DNA from: Aquabacterium sp.
GTDB lineage: Bacteria > Pseudomonadota > Gammaproteobacteria > Burkholderiales > Burkholderiaceae_C
Assembly: GCF_016234775.1 (NCBI RefSeq)
Contig: NZ_JACRAH010000021.1
Coordinates: 212,770 to 276,769 of the forward strand
Length of the DNA stretch: 64,000 nt
Reading direction: 5' to 3'
The notes beneath the pieces are model-generated. The model saw only the letters and a program-made list of their open reading frames with translations, did not search any database and was not told the origin of the DNA. Below are positions 38,101 to 49,386 of the stretch, one piece after another (the stretch's first letter is position 1; every line of letters starts with the position of its first letter). Made by a program: the position numbers and the translations under genes.

Positions 38101-39255
38101 TCACAGCCCCATCTGCTTGGAGATGATCTCGTTCATGATCTCGTGCGTGCCGCCACCGATCGAGAGAATGCGGTTGTCGCGGTAGAGGCGCTCGACCACG
38201 GACTCGCGCATATAGCCCATGCCACCAAAGATCTGCACGGCTTCATACGTCACCTCATCGGCCACATCGGTGGCGAAATTCTTGGCCATGGACACTTCCT
38301 GGATGGCGGTCTTGCCAGCCTGCATGCGGGCAGCCACGCGGTAGGCGTACTCACGCGCCACGTCCACCTTGGTGGCCATCTCGGCCAGCTTGTGGCGGAT
38401 CACCTGGTGCTTGCTCAAGGGCTTGCCGAAGGTGACACGGTCCTTGACGTAGTCCAGGCAGGCTTCCAGCGCCATCTGGGCGGTCATGTAGGCCATCACG
38501 GCCAGGGCCAGACGCTCGGCCTGGAAGTTGGCCATGATCAGCATGAAGCCCGCGTTCTCCGGGCCAACCAGGTTGCTCACGGGCACGCGCACATCCTCGA
38601 AGAACAGTTCGGCGGTGTCAGACGCCCACCAACCCATCTTCTTGAGATTGCGGCCTACCGAGAAGCCGGGCGTGCCCTTCTCGATCAGCAGCAACGACAC
38701 GCCGGCATAACCTTCGCCGCCCGTGCGCACGGCCACGGTGTAGTAGTCGGCGCGCACACCGGACGTGATGAAGGTCTTGGATCCATTGACGACATAGTGA
38801 TCGCCATCCCGCACGGCACGCGTTTTCAGATTGGCCACGTCGGAGCCGCCACCGGGCTCGGTGATGGCCAGCGCGGCAATCTTGTCGCCTGCCAGCACAG
38901 CGGGGACCACGCGCTGCTGCACTTCGGGCGAAGCGCCGCGCCAGATGGGGGGCGTACCGATGTCCAGCGAACCCAGGCTGGCCACCAGGCCGCCAGATGT
39001 GCTGCGCATCAGCTCTTCGCTGACGGCCAGCTTCATGAACACGTCGTCGGCATAACTGCCGCCCAGGTGCTCGGGATGGCCGATACCCAGGATACCCAGA
39101 TCACCCGCCTTCTTGTACAACTCACGCGGGAAGCTGCCTGCCTCTTCCCACTCGGCGATATGGGGCTTGATTTCCTGCTCGACGAAACGGCGTGCGGTGG
39201 CGCGGGCCATCTCATGGGTTTCGTTGAAGTACGTGACGAAGGGTGTGGTGCTCAT
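38101..39255 (-). CDS. Acyl-CoA dehydrogenase
   Basis: This is a 384-residue flavoprotein oxidising acyl-CoA to trans-2-enoyl-CoA. Family motifs are present: ALAITEPGGGSDVANLKT, the substrate/FAD loop [22 protein letters not shown]-like DKVTFGKPLSKHQ, and the C-terminal YEAVQIFGGMGYMRE with the catalytic Glu and RDNRILSIGGGTHEIMNEI. The ATG at 39255 has AGGAG 8 bases upstream. It diverges from a PECR-like enoyl-CoA reductase, suggesting a shared acyl-CoA pathway. The chain length or branch preference is unknown. Confidence 0.94.
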   Translation of the reverse strand: MSTTPFVTYFNETHEMARATARRFVEQEIKPHIAEWEEAGSFPRELYKKAGDLGILGIGHPEHLGGSYADDVFMKLAVSEELMRSTSGGLVASLGSLDIGTPPIWRGASPEVQQRVVPAVLAGDKIAALAITEPGGGSDVANLKTRAVRDGDHYVVNGSKTFITSGVRADYYTVAVRTGGEGYAGVSLLLIEKGTPGFSVGRNLKKMGWWASDTAELFFEDVRVPVSNLVGPENAGFMLIMANFQAERLALAVMAYMTAQMALEACLDYVKDRVTFGKPLSKHQVIRHKLAEMATKVDVAREYAYRVAARMQAGKTAIQEVSMAKNFATDVADEVTYEAVQIFGGMGYMRESVVERLYRDNRILSIGGGTHEIMNEIISKQMGL

Positions 39256-39339
39256 GCTGGCGTCTCCTGTAGCGGCCACCTTGGTGCGGCCTTGTTCGCA
39301 TACCCAATACTACAATCAATTTACCAAGACGGCCACCGG

Positions 39340-39368
39340 TTGACGCAAACGTAAAGCATCGGTACAGT
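39340..39368 (+). promoter_or_regulatory. Putative sigma-70 promoter of the SDR gene
   Basis: TTGACG (39340-39345), a 17-base spacer and TACAGT (39363-39368) form a good sigma-70 promoter 48 bases before the ATG at 39416. It lies in the divergent gap with the acyl-CoA dehydrogenase. Confidence 0.55.
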
Positions 39369-39415
39369 CGCCCATATTCTTTCCCCTACCAACACGATTT
39401 CCGAGGACGACATCC

Positions 39416-40291
39416 ATGAGCGCGCAGCACTACGACAGCATCTTCCGATCCGGTCTGTTCACCGGCCAGGTCCATGTGGTCACCGGTGGGGGCAGCGGCA
39501 TCGGGCGCTGCGTGGCGCACGAACTGGCCGCACTGGGCGCCACCGTGGTCATCACGGGCCGCAATGAGGAAAAGCTGGCCCGTGTGGTGGCCGAGATCAC
39601 GGAAGACGGCGGCAAGGCCGATTCTTTCGCCTTCGACATCCGCGACGAAGACCAGGTCAAAACCGCCGTGGCGGGCATCGTGGCCAAGCACGGCCAGATC
39701 CATGGCCTGGTGAACAACGCCGGCGGCCAGTTCCCCTCGCCCATGAACATGATCTCCAAGCGCGGGTTCGATGCAGTGGTCACCAACAACCTGACGGGCG
39801 GCTTTTTGATGATGCGCGAGGTCTTCAACCAGACCATGATGAAGCAGGGCGGCGCCATCGTGAACATGACCGCCGACATGTGGAACGGCATGCCGGGCAT
39901 GGCGCACTCTGGCGCAGCACGCGCCGGCATGGCCAACCTGACCAAGACGGCAGCCTATGAGTGGGCTGCCTCCCATGTGCGCGTCAACGCCGTGGCGCCC
40001 GGCTGGATCGCATCGAGCGGCATGGACAGTTACGGCCCCGCCATGGCCCCCATGATCCGCGTGCTCAAGGACAACCTGCCGGCCAAGCGCCTGGGCCTGG
40101 AGGCCGAGGTCAGCTCGGTCATCTGCTTCCTGCTGAGCCCGGGCGCTTCCTTCGTCACCGGCATCACGGTGGCCATCGACGGCGGCGCCCCGCTGCACAG
40201 CCCTGTCATGCCGACGGCCAACCATGCTGGCGCGCCCAGCTACGATGGTTTCCATCGTTCTGTGGTGCCTGCCGTGCTGAAGGATCTTTGA
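39416..40291 (+). CDS. PECR-like short-chain dehydrogenase/reductase
   Basis: This is a 291-residue SDR. The cofactor loop TGGGSGIG is at 23-30, and NNAG is near 101. The usual YxxxK active site is replaced: the aligned segment reads HSGAARAG, giving S165 and R169. This same HSGAARAG stretch is characteristic of trans-2-enoyl-CoA reductases of the PECR type, so this is a family trait and not a defect. The C-terminal part includes FLLSPGASFVTGITVAIDGG. With the divergent acyl-CoA dehydrogenase it suggests enoyl-CoA metabolism. The product could be saturated acyl-CoA made with NADPH. Confidence 0.9.
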   Translation: MSAQHYDSIFRSGLFTGQVHVVTGGGSGIGRCVAHELAALGATVVITGRNEEKLARVVAEITEDGGKADSFAFDIRDEDQVKTAVAGIVAKHGQIHGLVNNAGGQFPSPMNMISKRGFDAVVTNNLTGGFLMMREVFNQTMMKQGGAIVNMTADMWNGMPGMAHSGAARAGMANLTKTAAYEWAASHVRVNAVAPGWIASSGMDSYGPAMAPMIRVLKDNLPAKRLGLEAEVSSVICFLLSPGASFVTGITVAIDGGAPLHSPVMPTANHAGAPSYDGFHRSVVPAVLKDL

Positions 40292-40453
40292 TCGAGCAGT
40301 GGCCATCCGCGCGCAGAAGGGGTAAAAAGGAGCGCCCCATCGTCGCCAAAGCACCCCTCAGTCTGCGATTGCGCTTGCTTCTGCGCAAATCACACTGCCG
40401 TGAGCTTGCTACGCTGGACCGTTTGCAAACCTGCTTCAACGGAGACGTTCGCC

Positions 40454-41152
40454 ATGTCCTCACTGCGCATGACCTTTCTTGCTCTGAGCCTCTTGAGCCT
40501 GAGCGCACCGGTATTGGCCGCCAACGACTGGGAAACCGTTCGACAAGGCCAGGGACGCGAAGACGTGAGCACCTGGGTGCGCAGCGTGGATGGCATGACC
40601 GTCAAGGCGTTCAAGGGCGTGACCGAGGTGCACTACTCGGCCCTGACCGTGCTGGCGCTGCTGGCCGACACCAACGGCCTGAACAACTGGGTCTACCACT
40701 GCAAAACCAGCGGTCCCACCGACAAATTCCCGCCCGATCACACCTATGCGCGCTTCAAGGGCATCTGGCCCGCATCAGATCGCGACGTGATGTTCCGCTC
40801 TACCGTCAGCCAGCAAGCCGATGGCGCCATCGTGGTGGACTCCAATCAGGTGGAAGGCTACCCACAACAGGATGGACATGTGCGCATGCCCTACCTGCAC
40901 AACACCTTCAAGCTCGTGCCGCTCAAGGGCAACTGGACCCGCGTCGAGTTCGAAACCCAGGTTGACCTGGGTGGTCTGGTGCCTGACTGGCTGGCCAACG
41001 CCGTGTCCACCAAGGCCCCCCTGGTGACGCTGGAAGGCCTGCGCAAACAAGTGGCCCAGCCCCGCTACCAGGTCAAGTCATTGAGTGAACTGCCGGCCCA
41101 CTATCACAAGGGCAAGCCCATGGTGCTGCCTGAGGGGCACCTCACGCCATGA
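40454..41152 (+). CDS. Exported START domain protein
   Basis: This 232-residue protein has a clear signal peptide (MSSLRMTFLALSLLSLSAPVLA). The START-like lipid-binding fold follows, recognisable in WVRSVDGMTVKAFKGVTEV, CKTSGPTDKFPPD and RFKGIWPASDRDVMF. It probably binds a lipid in the periplasm. The ATG at 40454 is preferred because GGAG precedes it and it creates a proper signal peptide. It converges on the hybrid kinase, with an inverted repeat across both stops. Confidence 0.88.
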   Translation: MSSLRMTFLALSLLSLSAPVLAANDWETVRQGQGREDVSTWVRSVDGMTVKAFKGVTEVHYSALTVLALLADTNGLNNWVYHCKTSGPTDKFPPDHTYARFKGIWPASDRDVMFRSTVSQQADGAIVVDSNQVEGYPQQDGHVRMPYLHNTFKLVPLKGNWTRVEFETQVDLGGLVPDWLANAVSTKAPLVTLEGLRKQVAQPRYQVKSLSELPAHYHKGKPMVLPEGHLTP

Positions 41153-41167
41153 CCTGAGCTGTTCTGG

Positions 41168-41174
<7 letters not shown>
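41150..41174. terminator. Inverted repeats at convergent gene ends
   Basis: GAGCTG (41156-41161) pairs with CAGCTC (41169-41174), and TGACC (41150-41154) with GGTCA (41166-41170), the latter including both stop codons. These alternative stems could act as a weak bidirectional terminator. There is no T-tract. Confidence 0.35.
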
Positions 41175-43891
<2,717 letters not shown>

Positions 43892-43907
43892 GGCGCAACG
43901 CCTCCTG

Positions 43908-44669
43908 TCAGGGTTGAAGTTCCTGCTTGAACGCAGTCAGCATGCGATCGTATTCGCCATTGGCCTTGATGGCTTGCAAGCCTTTCTCGAACACCTCGGA
44001 CAGGCGCTTGCCATCAGGATGTGCACGAGAAAAACTGACCCAGAAGCGGTCCATGCCAATGGCGCCAACCCGTTTGATCTGCCCCTTGAGCGCGGGCTCC
44101 TGCTTGATACGGTAATAGCCCGGCATGGTGTTGAGCAGGATGTAATTCACCCTTTTGGCCACCAGCATCTTGACAAGGTTACCGTCCGACACGGCGCTCA
44201 GCTTCTTGATGCGCGGGTTCTGCATGAAGTCGGTCGGATAGGTGTAGCCGATCGTGATGCCCACTGCCTGGCCCTCCAGGTCTTTCTGCTTCATGTCTCG
44301 GGCGTTCACCTCACTGCGCGCAAAGATGCCCAACTCTTCCTGAAACAGCGGCGTGGGATGCCAGTAGAACAAGTCCTTGTTGGTTTCGGTTCGCGTGGTG
44401 TCAAAACACCCCACCACCGTCCCCTTCTCTGCGTAATGCAGGCACCTTGAAAAAGGGACGACCTGAAAGCGCACCTCCACGTCCTGGGTCTTGAATGCGG
44501 CCTTGACCAAGGCGGGTGACAAACCCTCGGGGCCCGTGCGATCAGCGCGCATGGATGAATAAGGGGCCCAGTCGTCCTCGGCGGCCACGGTCACCACCTC
44601 AGTGGCCATGGCGGTTGTCCACAGTCCCGCACATACAGCCAGCACCGACCATGTTGCCCGAATAGCCAT
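43908..44669 (-). CDS. Periplasmic solute-binding protein (SBP_bac_3-like)
   Basis: This 253-residue exported protein has a signal peptide ending near TTAMA. The two-lobed binding-protein fold shows [27 protein letters not shown], the [10 protein letters not shown] hinge region and [15 protein letters not shown]. There are no ABC permease or ATPase genes next to it. It is 16 bases upstream of the hybrid kinase in the same operon, so a ligand-sensing role for the kinase is more likely than transport. The ligand is unknown; amino acids or organic acids are usual for this fold. Confidence 0.88.
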   Translation of the reverse strand: MAIRATWSVLAVCAGLWTTAMATEVVTVAAEDDWAPYSSMRADRTGPEGLSPALVKAAFKTQDVEVRFQVVPFSRCLHYAEKGTVVGCFDTTRTETNKDLFYWHPTPLFQEELGIFARSEVNARDMKQKDLEGQAVGITIGYTYPTDFMQNPRIKKLSAVSDGNLVKMLVAKRVNYILLNTMPGYYRIKQEPALKGQIKRVGAIGMDRFWVSFSRAHPDGKRLSEVFEKGLQAIKANGEYDRMLTAFKQELQP

Positions 44670-44735
44670 TTCAGATCTCCTGGTCGGACAATGTAGCGCC
44701 TTTCCCCCCGCTTCGATAGCCAGACCAGATCGGTA

Positions 44736-45590
44736 TCACTCCCGATGTATCACTGCACCTTCTCGTTTCAGCAAAGCGCATTTGCGCTCGACGCCCCAAC
44801 GGTAGCCGGATAACGATCCATCACTTCTCACAACCCGATGGCAGGGAATGGCCACAGCCAGCGCATTGGCCGCACAAGCGCCAGCCACCGCCCGCACAGC
44901 CTTGGGCGAGCCGATGCGTTCGGCCAGTTCGCTGTAGCTCACCGTTTGCCCGGGCGGTATGGCACGCAAGGCCTGCCATACCCGCTGCTGAAAGGCGGTG
45001 CCGCGAATGTCCAAAGGCAGTTGCAGGCCCAGTTGAGGCGCCTCGATCAAGCCGATGACCTGTGCCACACATTGCTCGAAGCCGGCATCGGCGCCGATCA
45101 ATTCGGCGGCGGGGAAACGATCTTGCAGATCGCGCAGCAGCGCATCAGCCTCTTCGCCCAGCAAGATGGCGCAAACGCCACGCTCACTGGCGGCTACGAG
45201 CACGGCACCCAGCGAACACTGGCCCACAGCGAAGCGAATGCAGTGATCGCGCCCCCCTGCCTTGAACTCCGATGGCGTCATGCCGAGCACCGCATGGGTT
45301 TGCTCGTAAAAGCGTCCGCTGGAACCATATCCCGCGTCATACATGGCTTGCGTCACCGAGCCACCTTGCACAAGCGCTTCACGCACGCGCGCGGCACGAT
45401 GCGCCGCCGCATAGCCCTTTGGCGTCAACCCGATCCGGGCTTTGAACACCCGCTGCAGGTGTGCGGCGCTCAGGCCAGCCCATGCGGCCAGCTCGGACAA
45501 GCTGGGTTCCGAACGGGCCTGCTCTATGTAGCGACACATCGCTACCACCCATTCCGTATGTGAATCTGCCAAGTTTGTACTCTGCTGCAT
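44736..45590 (-). CDS. AraC-HTH / methylated-DNA-protein-cysteine methyltransferase
   Basis: This 284-residue protein joins an N-terminal AraC-type HTH (about 10-115, LSELAAWAGLSAAHLQRVFKA and YDAGYGSSGRFYEQ) to a C-terminal O6-alkylguanine transferase with the acceptor Cys in AIPCHRV (C250). It corresponds to Ada without the N-terminal zinc/methyl-phosphotriester domain. It should repair O6-methylguanine and may regulate transcription, but cannot sense phosphotriesters in the Ada way. The ATG at 45590 is the start of the frame. Confidence 0.92.
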   Translation of the reverse strand: MQQSTNLADSHTEWVVAMCRYIEQARSEPSLSELAAWAGLSAAHLQRVFKARIGLTPKGYAAAHRAARVREALVQGGSVTQAMYDAGYGSSGRFYEQTHAVLGMTPSEFKAGGRDHCIRFAVGQCSLGAVLVAASERGVCAILLGEEADALLRDLQDRFPAAELIGADAGFEQCVAQVIGLIEAPQLGLQLPLDIRGTAFQQRVWQALRAIPPGQTVSYSELAERIGSPKAVRAVAGACAANALAVAIPCHRVVRSDGSLSGYRWGVERKCALLKREGAVIHRE

Positions 45591-45667
45591 GCGGTATTGA
45601 CAGCATCACTTTAGCCACATACCGACGTCTCCGCACTCCGATTCTTGCGATGAACGCATCGACCACA

Positions 45668-46957
45668 TCAACTCGCCCGGAACTTGGGCATGCTGAACTC
45701 CCCCTTCAGGAAGTTGCCAACCAGGTAGGTCAAGGCCACCTTGAGCACAGACTCATTGGGCCGTGCCTGCCCTTCACGCGCAATGCGCATCAACTGATGG
45801 CTGTACCAGATCACCTCCATCATGCGAGAGCGATCGATGTAGCCGATGCCACTGACACGGGGTGACACGGCGTACTGTGGATCCAGACCGGCCAGCAGTC
45901 GCTGGGGCGTGGACGCATCGATGCACATCAGGCGCCCCAGGCCAATGAAGTCCAGCGAGCCCGAAGCCAAGGCCTCTTGCATGCCCGCCACCGACCGGAA
46001 GCCACCCGTCACCATCAAGGGCACCTTGGTTTGTTGGCGCACCTGCTCGGCAAAGTCCATGAAATAGGCCTCACGCTGGCGTGTGCTGTCCTTGATCGGC
46101 TGCTCGGAGCCCGTCATCGCAGGGGCTTCATACGTGCCGCCGGAAATCTCGACCATGTCGATGCCGGCCTCGGCGATCGCCAGCACCGCGTCCATCGACT
46201 CCGCTTCGTTGAAGCCACCACGCTGGAAATCCGCCGAGTTGAGCTTGATGCCAATGGGGAAGTCAGGGCCCACGGCCTCACGCATGCTGCGGTACACCGC
46301 CATCAGGAAGCGCCTGCGGTTATCAGCCGAACCACCCCATTTGTCTGAACGTCGGTTGTGGTGTGGTGACAGGAACTGGCTGATCAAGTAGCCATGGGCC
46401 GCGTGGATCTGCACACCACCAAAACCCGCCTGTTTGGCAATGCGTGCCGTGCGACCAAAGCGCACGATGGTGTCTTCGATCTCGGCGGGCGTCATCTCGC
46501 GGGGCTTGCCGAAGAACGGCGCCAACTCCGGCTTGAAGGGGATGGCTGAAGGTGCCACCGTCTCCTTGTTCAAGCCGATCATGGCCTGCTTGCCAGGATG
46601 GTTGATCTGCATCCACAAGGCGGTGCCATTGCGAGAACCGGCCTCGGCCCATTGCTTGAGAAACGCCAGGTGGCGCTCGTCTTCCACCACCACATTGCCG
46701 GGCTCACTGCGCGCACGCTGGTCCACCATCACATTGCCCGTGATGCTCAAGCCGATGCCGCCTTCAGCCCAGGCCTTGTACAAAGGCAGCAGGCAATCGA
46801 GCGGCCTTCCCTTCTTGTCGCCCATGGACTCATGCAGGGCTGACTTCACCAGCCGGTTCTTGATGGCCACGCCATTGCGCAGCTTGAAAGACTGCCCCAG
46901 GGACACGGCCGAGCCATCCGTGGACGATGACGGTGCAAACGATGATGTGATGTTCAT
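45668..46957 (-). CDS. NADH:flavin oxidoreductase (Old Yellow Enzyme family)
   Basis: This is a 429-residue FMN enzyme with an OYE-type TIM barrel: LRNGVAIKNRLVKSAL, WMQINHPGKQ, the barrel segment FGGVQIHAAHGYLISQFLSPHHNRRSDKWGG with the catalytic His pair, and the C-terminal GLGRLMCIDAS. It reduces activated C=C bonds or acts as a dienoyl-CoA-like reductase. It is shorter than two-domain 2,4-dienoyl-CoA reductases, lacking the Fe-S/FAD half. The ATG at 46957 is used because the frame opens earlier only at a TTG. Confidence 0.9.
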   Translation of the reverse strand: MNITSSFAPSSSTDGSAVSLGQSFKLRNGVAIKNRLVKSALHESMGDKKGRPLDCLLPLYKAWAEGGIGLSITGNVMVDQRARSEPGNVVVEDERHLAFLKQWAEAGSRNGTALWMQINHPGKQAMIGLNKETVAPSAIPFKPELAPFFGKPREMTPAEIEDTIVRFGRTARIAKQAGFGGVQIHAAHGYLISQFLSPHHNRRSDKWGGSADNRRRFLMAVYRSMREAVGPDFPIGIKLNSADFQRGGFNEAESMDAVLAIAEAGIDMVEISGGTYEAPAMTGSEQPIKDSTRQREAYFMDFAEQVRQQTKVPLMVTGGFRSVAGMQEALASGSLDFIGLGRLMCIDASTPQRLLAGLDPQYAVSPRVSGIGYIDRSRMMEVIWYSHQLMRIAREGQARPNESVLKVALTYLVGNFLKGEFSMPKFRAS

Positions 46958-47052
46958 GAGATCCAACAACAGTGAAGCAAACAAGAAGAAAGGTAGCTAG
47001 GGCGCTGCCGCGTCAAGCCGCCGCAGAGGGTGACGTGAGCGGGTCCACTGGC

Positions 47053-48537
47053 TCAGCCTTTCTGAACGATGTGATCCTGCGCCTCGAAGCTCGCCAGCTG
47101 CCTGCGCATCTCGAAGGTCGACCAAGGCCAGGCCGTGCTGTTGCGGCCATTGGCATCCAGGTAATAGCTCTGACAGCCGCCGATGTTCCACACCGTGTGC
47201 TGCAAGGCCTCCTGCAGGCGATCGTTGTAGCGGCGATGCCGTTCAGGGTCCACGTCAATCGTGCGATAGCCCTTGGCACGCGCCTGCTTCAGCGCATCCA
47301 CGATGTAGGCCAGTTGGGCCTCGATGATGATGACCGCCGATGAGCTCACGGCCAGATTTGGCCCGATCGTCAGGAAGGCATTGGGACAGTCCAGCACCAT
47401 GGTGCCCAGGTAGCCCTCAGGGCTGCCCTTCCAGCGCTGCGCCACTGGCACACCACTGCGGCCTTTGATGCGCTCGGCAATGGGCGGCGCCGTGATCTCG
47501 AAGCCCGTGCCCAGGATGATGGTGTCGACCTCGTGCGCGCTGCCGTCTGCGGCGATGACACGCGAGCCCTCGATCGCCTTCACGCCGTGCGGCACCAGCG
47601 ACACGTTGGGCTTCGTCAAGGCCCGATACCAATGGTTGGATTGCAGGATGCGCTTGCAACCGGCCACATAGTTGGGCGTGAGCAGGCGCCGCATGGCCGG
47701 ATCCTTCACGCTGCGGTGGATGTTGTGGCGCGCCAGGGCCTGCACCAGGCGCATCGCCGCCGGATGGCGAATGCCGCCATTGAGCATCTCGAACACACCA
47801 TAGATGCCCGCCCGCATGAGCTTTTGCGTCAACGGCAGCCTGGCAAACAGCCCACGCGCCCAAGGTGGAATACCCAGATCCATCTTGGGCAGGATCCACT
47901 GCGGCGTGCGCTGGAACACCGTCATGTGGCCCACCTGCGGCTGGATGGTCGGCACGAACTGGATGGCAGACGCCCCCGTGCCGATCACGGCCACACGGCG
48001 CCCCCGCAGATCATGCTCATGCCGCCACTGTGAGGAATGGAACACCTGCCCCGGGAAAGCGGCCAGGCCAGGCACATCCGGCAAGACAGGCTCGTGCATG
48101 GGCCCGCAGGCCATGATGGCAAAGCGTGCCGTGTAAGGCCCCTGGCTGGTCTGCAGATGCCAGAGCTGATCGGCTTCAGACCAGCTCGCCTCCAGCAACT
48201 CGTGCTGGAAGCGGCAGCGCGAGGTCACGCCATGCCGTGCGGCCACGTCCTGCAGATAACGGCGAATTTCCTCCTGCGGCGCGAACACGCGGCTCCAGTC
48301 CGGCTTGGGCGCAAACGAGTAGGAGTACAGCGCCGAGGGCACATCACACGCGCAACCTGGATAGGTGTTGTCACGCCAGACGCCGCCCAGGCTGGGCGCC
48401 TTCTCCAGCACAACGACATCCTGGATGCCTTCCTGCAGCAAGCGGATGGCCGCGCCAATACCGGCAAAGCCCGCCCCGACGATGATGATCTCGCTGTGGC
48501 GCACCTCGCGCTTTGCACTCGACTGATCTGACCCCAT
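47053..48537 (-). CDS. Flavin-binding Baeyer-Villiger-type monooxygenase
   Basis: This 494-residue FAD/NADPH monooxygenase has GAGFAGIG at 21-28, LGGVWRDNTYPGCACDVPSALYSYSF typical of BVMOs, and a fingerprint close to FxGxxxHxxxW (FPGQVFHSSQWRHEHDL). The second Rossmann motif is GTGASAIQ. The fingerprint's last position is Arg instead of Pro or Asp. It converts ketones to esters or lactones. The ATG at 48537 has AAAGGA upstream. It diverges from a TetR gene across 117 bases with several repeat elements. Confidence 0.92.
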   Translation of the reverse strand: MGSDQSSAKREVRHSEIIIVGAGFAGIGAAIRLLQEGIQDVVVLEKAPSLGGVWRDNTYPGCACDVPSALYSYSFAPKPDWSRVFAPQEEIRRYLQDVAARHGVTSRCRFQHELLEASWSEADQLWHLQTSQGPYTARFAIMACGPMHEPVLPDVPGLAAFPGQVFHSSQWRHEHDLRGRRVAVIGTGASAIQFVPTIQPQVGHMTVFQRTPQWILPKMDLGIPPWARGLFARLPLTQKLMRAGIYGVFEMLNGGIRHPAAMRLVQALARHNIHRSVKDPAMRRLLTPNYVAGCKRILQSNHWYRALTKPNVSLVPHGVKAIEGSRVIAADGSAHEVDTIILGTGFEITAPPIAERIKGRSGVPVAQRWKGSPEGYLGTMVLDCPNAFLTIGPNLAVSSSAVIIIEAQLAYIVDALKQARAKGYRTIDVDPERHRRYNDRLQEALQHTVWNIGGCQSYYLDANGRNSTAWPWSTFEMRRQLASFEAQDHIVQKG

Positions 48538-48560
48538 GAAACCGTCCTTTTCTGACAACG

Positions 48561-48570
48561 TGACATGTCA
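48561..48570. promoter_or_regulatory. Perfect 10-bp palindrome TGACATGTCA
   Basis: TGACATGTCA lies 24 bases upstream of the BVMO ATG, and a smaller TTCC-N5-GGAA dyad follows at 48571-48583. In the short gap between the BVMO and TetR genes this is a natural candidate for the repressor's operator. Confidence 0.45.
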
Positions 48571-48600
48571 TTCCGTTTTGGAACACAATATCAATCAAGG

Positions 48601-48630
48601 AATCAGGTGTCAACCAGGGGTAATCAGGTG
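48601..48630. repeat. Direct repeat AATCAGGTG spaced by two helical turns
   Basis: AATCAGGTG occurs at 48601-48609 and again at 48622-48630, a 21-base period, just before the TetR gene. The two-turn phasing suggests cooperative protein binding on one DNA face. Confidence 0.45.
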
Positions 48631-48654
48631 AAGGTGCTCGGGTAACATCGGCGC

Positions 48655-49305
48655 ATGACCGACTCTGTGCCCATGTCTCGCGCCGAATCCAACAAACAGC
48701 GTTTGAGGGCCGACATCATCGAGGCCGCGTTCGAGACCTTCTCCGAACAGGGCTACCACCAGACCGGCATCGCCGACATCGCCCGCCGCCTGGGCGTGGG
48801 CCACGGCACCTTCTACCGCTACTTCCAGAACAAGCGGGACATCTTCGAGCACGTGGTGCAGGACGTGGCCATCAAGCTCAGCCAGCTGCTGGTGGACGAC
48901 AACGCCCCTGCAGTGGCCACCTCCCTGGCGGACTACCGCGCCCAGTGCCAGCGCATCGCGCAACGCTTCATGGACTTCGGCTGCGCCAACCCACGCGCGC
49001 TGCGGCTGATCATGCTGGAGGCCACCTCCATCGATGCGGCCATGACCGATCAGGTCTTCAAGATGTTCGGTGTCACGGGCAAGGTCACCGCGGCCTATCT
49101 GCAAAACGGCGTCGCGCAAGGCTTTTTCCGCCGCGACCTGGACGTCAACGCCTCGGCCCAGGTGGTGGTGGGCATGATCCAGGGCGGCGTCATGCGCTAT
49201 TTGTCAGCGCCACATGACGAGGCCGGCCTGCAACGCTACGTGGATGCCGCGATCGACATGCTGATCATGGGGATGGGGCAAGCAGATGCACCCTGTCCTC
49301 CCTGA
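48655..49305 (+). CDS. TetR/AcrR family transcriptional regulator
   Basis: This 216-residue regulator has the TetR N-terminal helix-turn-helix in about residues 17-62 (RADIIEAAFETFSEQGYHQTGIADIARRLGVGHGTFYRYFQNK) and an all-helical ligand domain after it. The ATG at 48655 is adopted, though ATG at 48673 would keep the whole DNA-binding domain. It diverges from the BVMO gene, and autoregulation plus BVMO control through the repeats in the gap is the likely arrangement. The ligand is unknown. Confidence 0.93.
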   Translation: MTDSVPMSRAESNKQRLRADIIEAAFETFSEQGYHQTGIADIARRLGVGHGTFYRYFQNKRDIFEHVVQDVAIKLSQLLVDDNAPAVATSLADYRAQCQRIAQRFMDFGCANPRALRLIMLEATSIDAAMTDQVFKMFGVTGKVTAAYLQNGVAQGFFRRDLDVNASAQVVVGMIQGGVMRYLSAPHDEAGLQRYVDAAIDMLIMGMGQADAPCPP

Positions 49306-49386
49306 GCCCTGGCGCTCGGGAAAGACGCGGCCTTGTATGGGTGAGCGGGCTAAGGGATACTGGTTCCGAAATCCCTACGCCAACAC

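Noticed and set aside
39416..40291. SDR as a catalytically dead paralogue because YxxxK is absent
   Set aside because: The replacement HSGAARAG is the family sequence of PECR-type enoyl-CoA reductases, so activity is expected.
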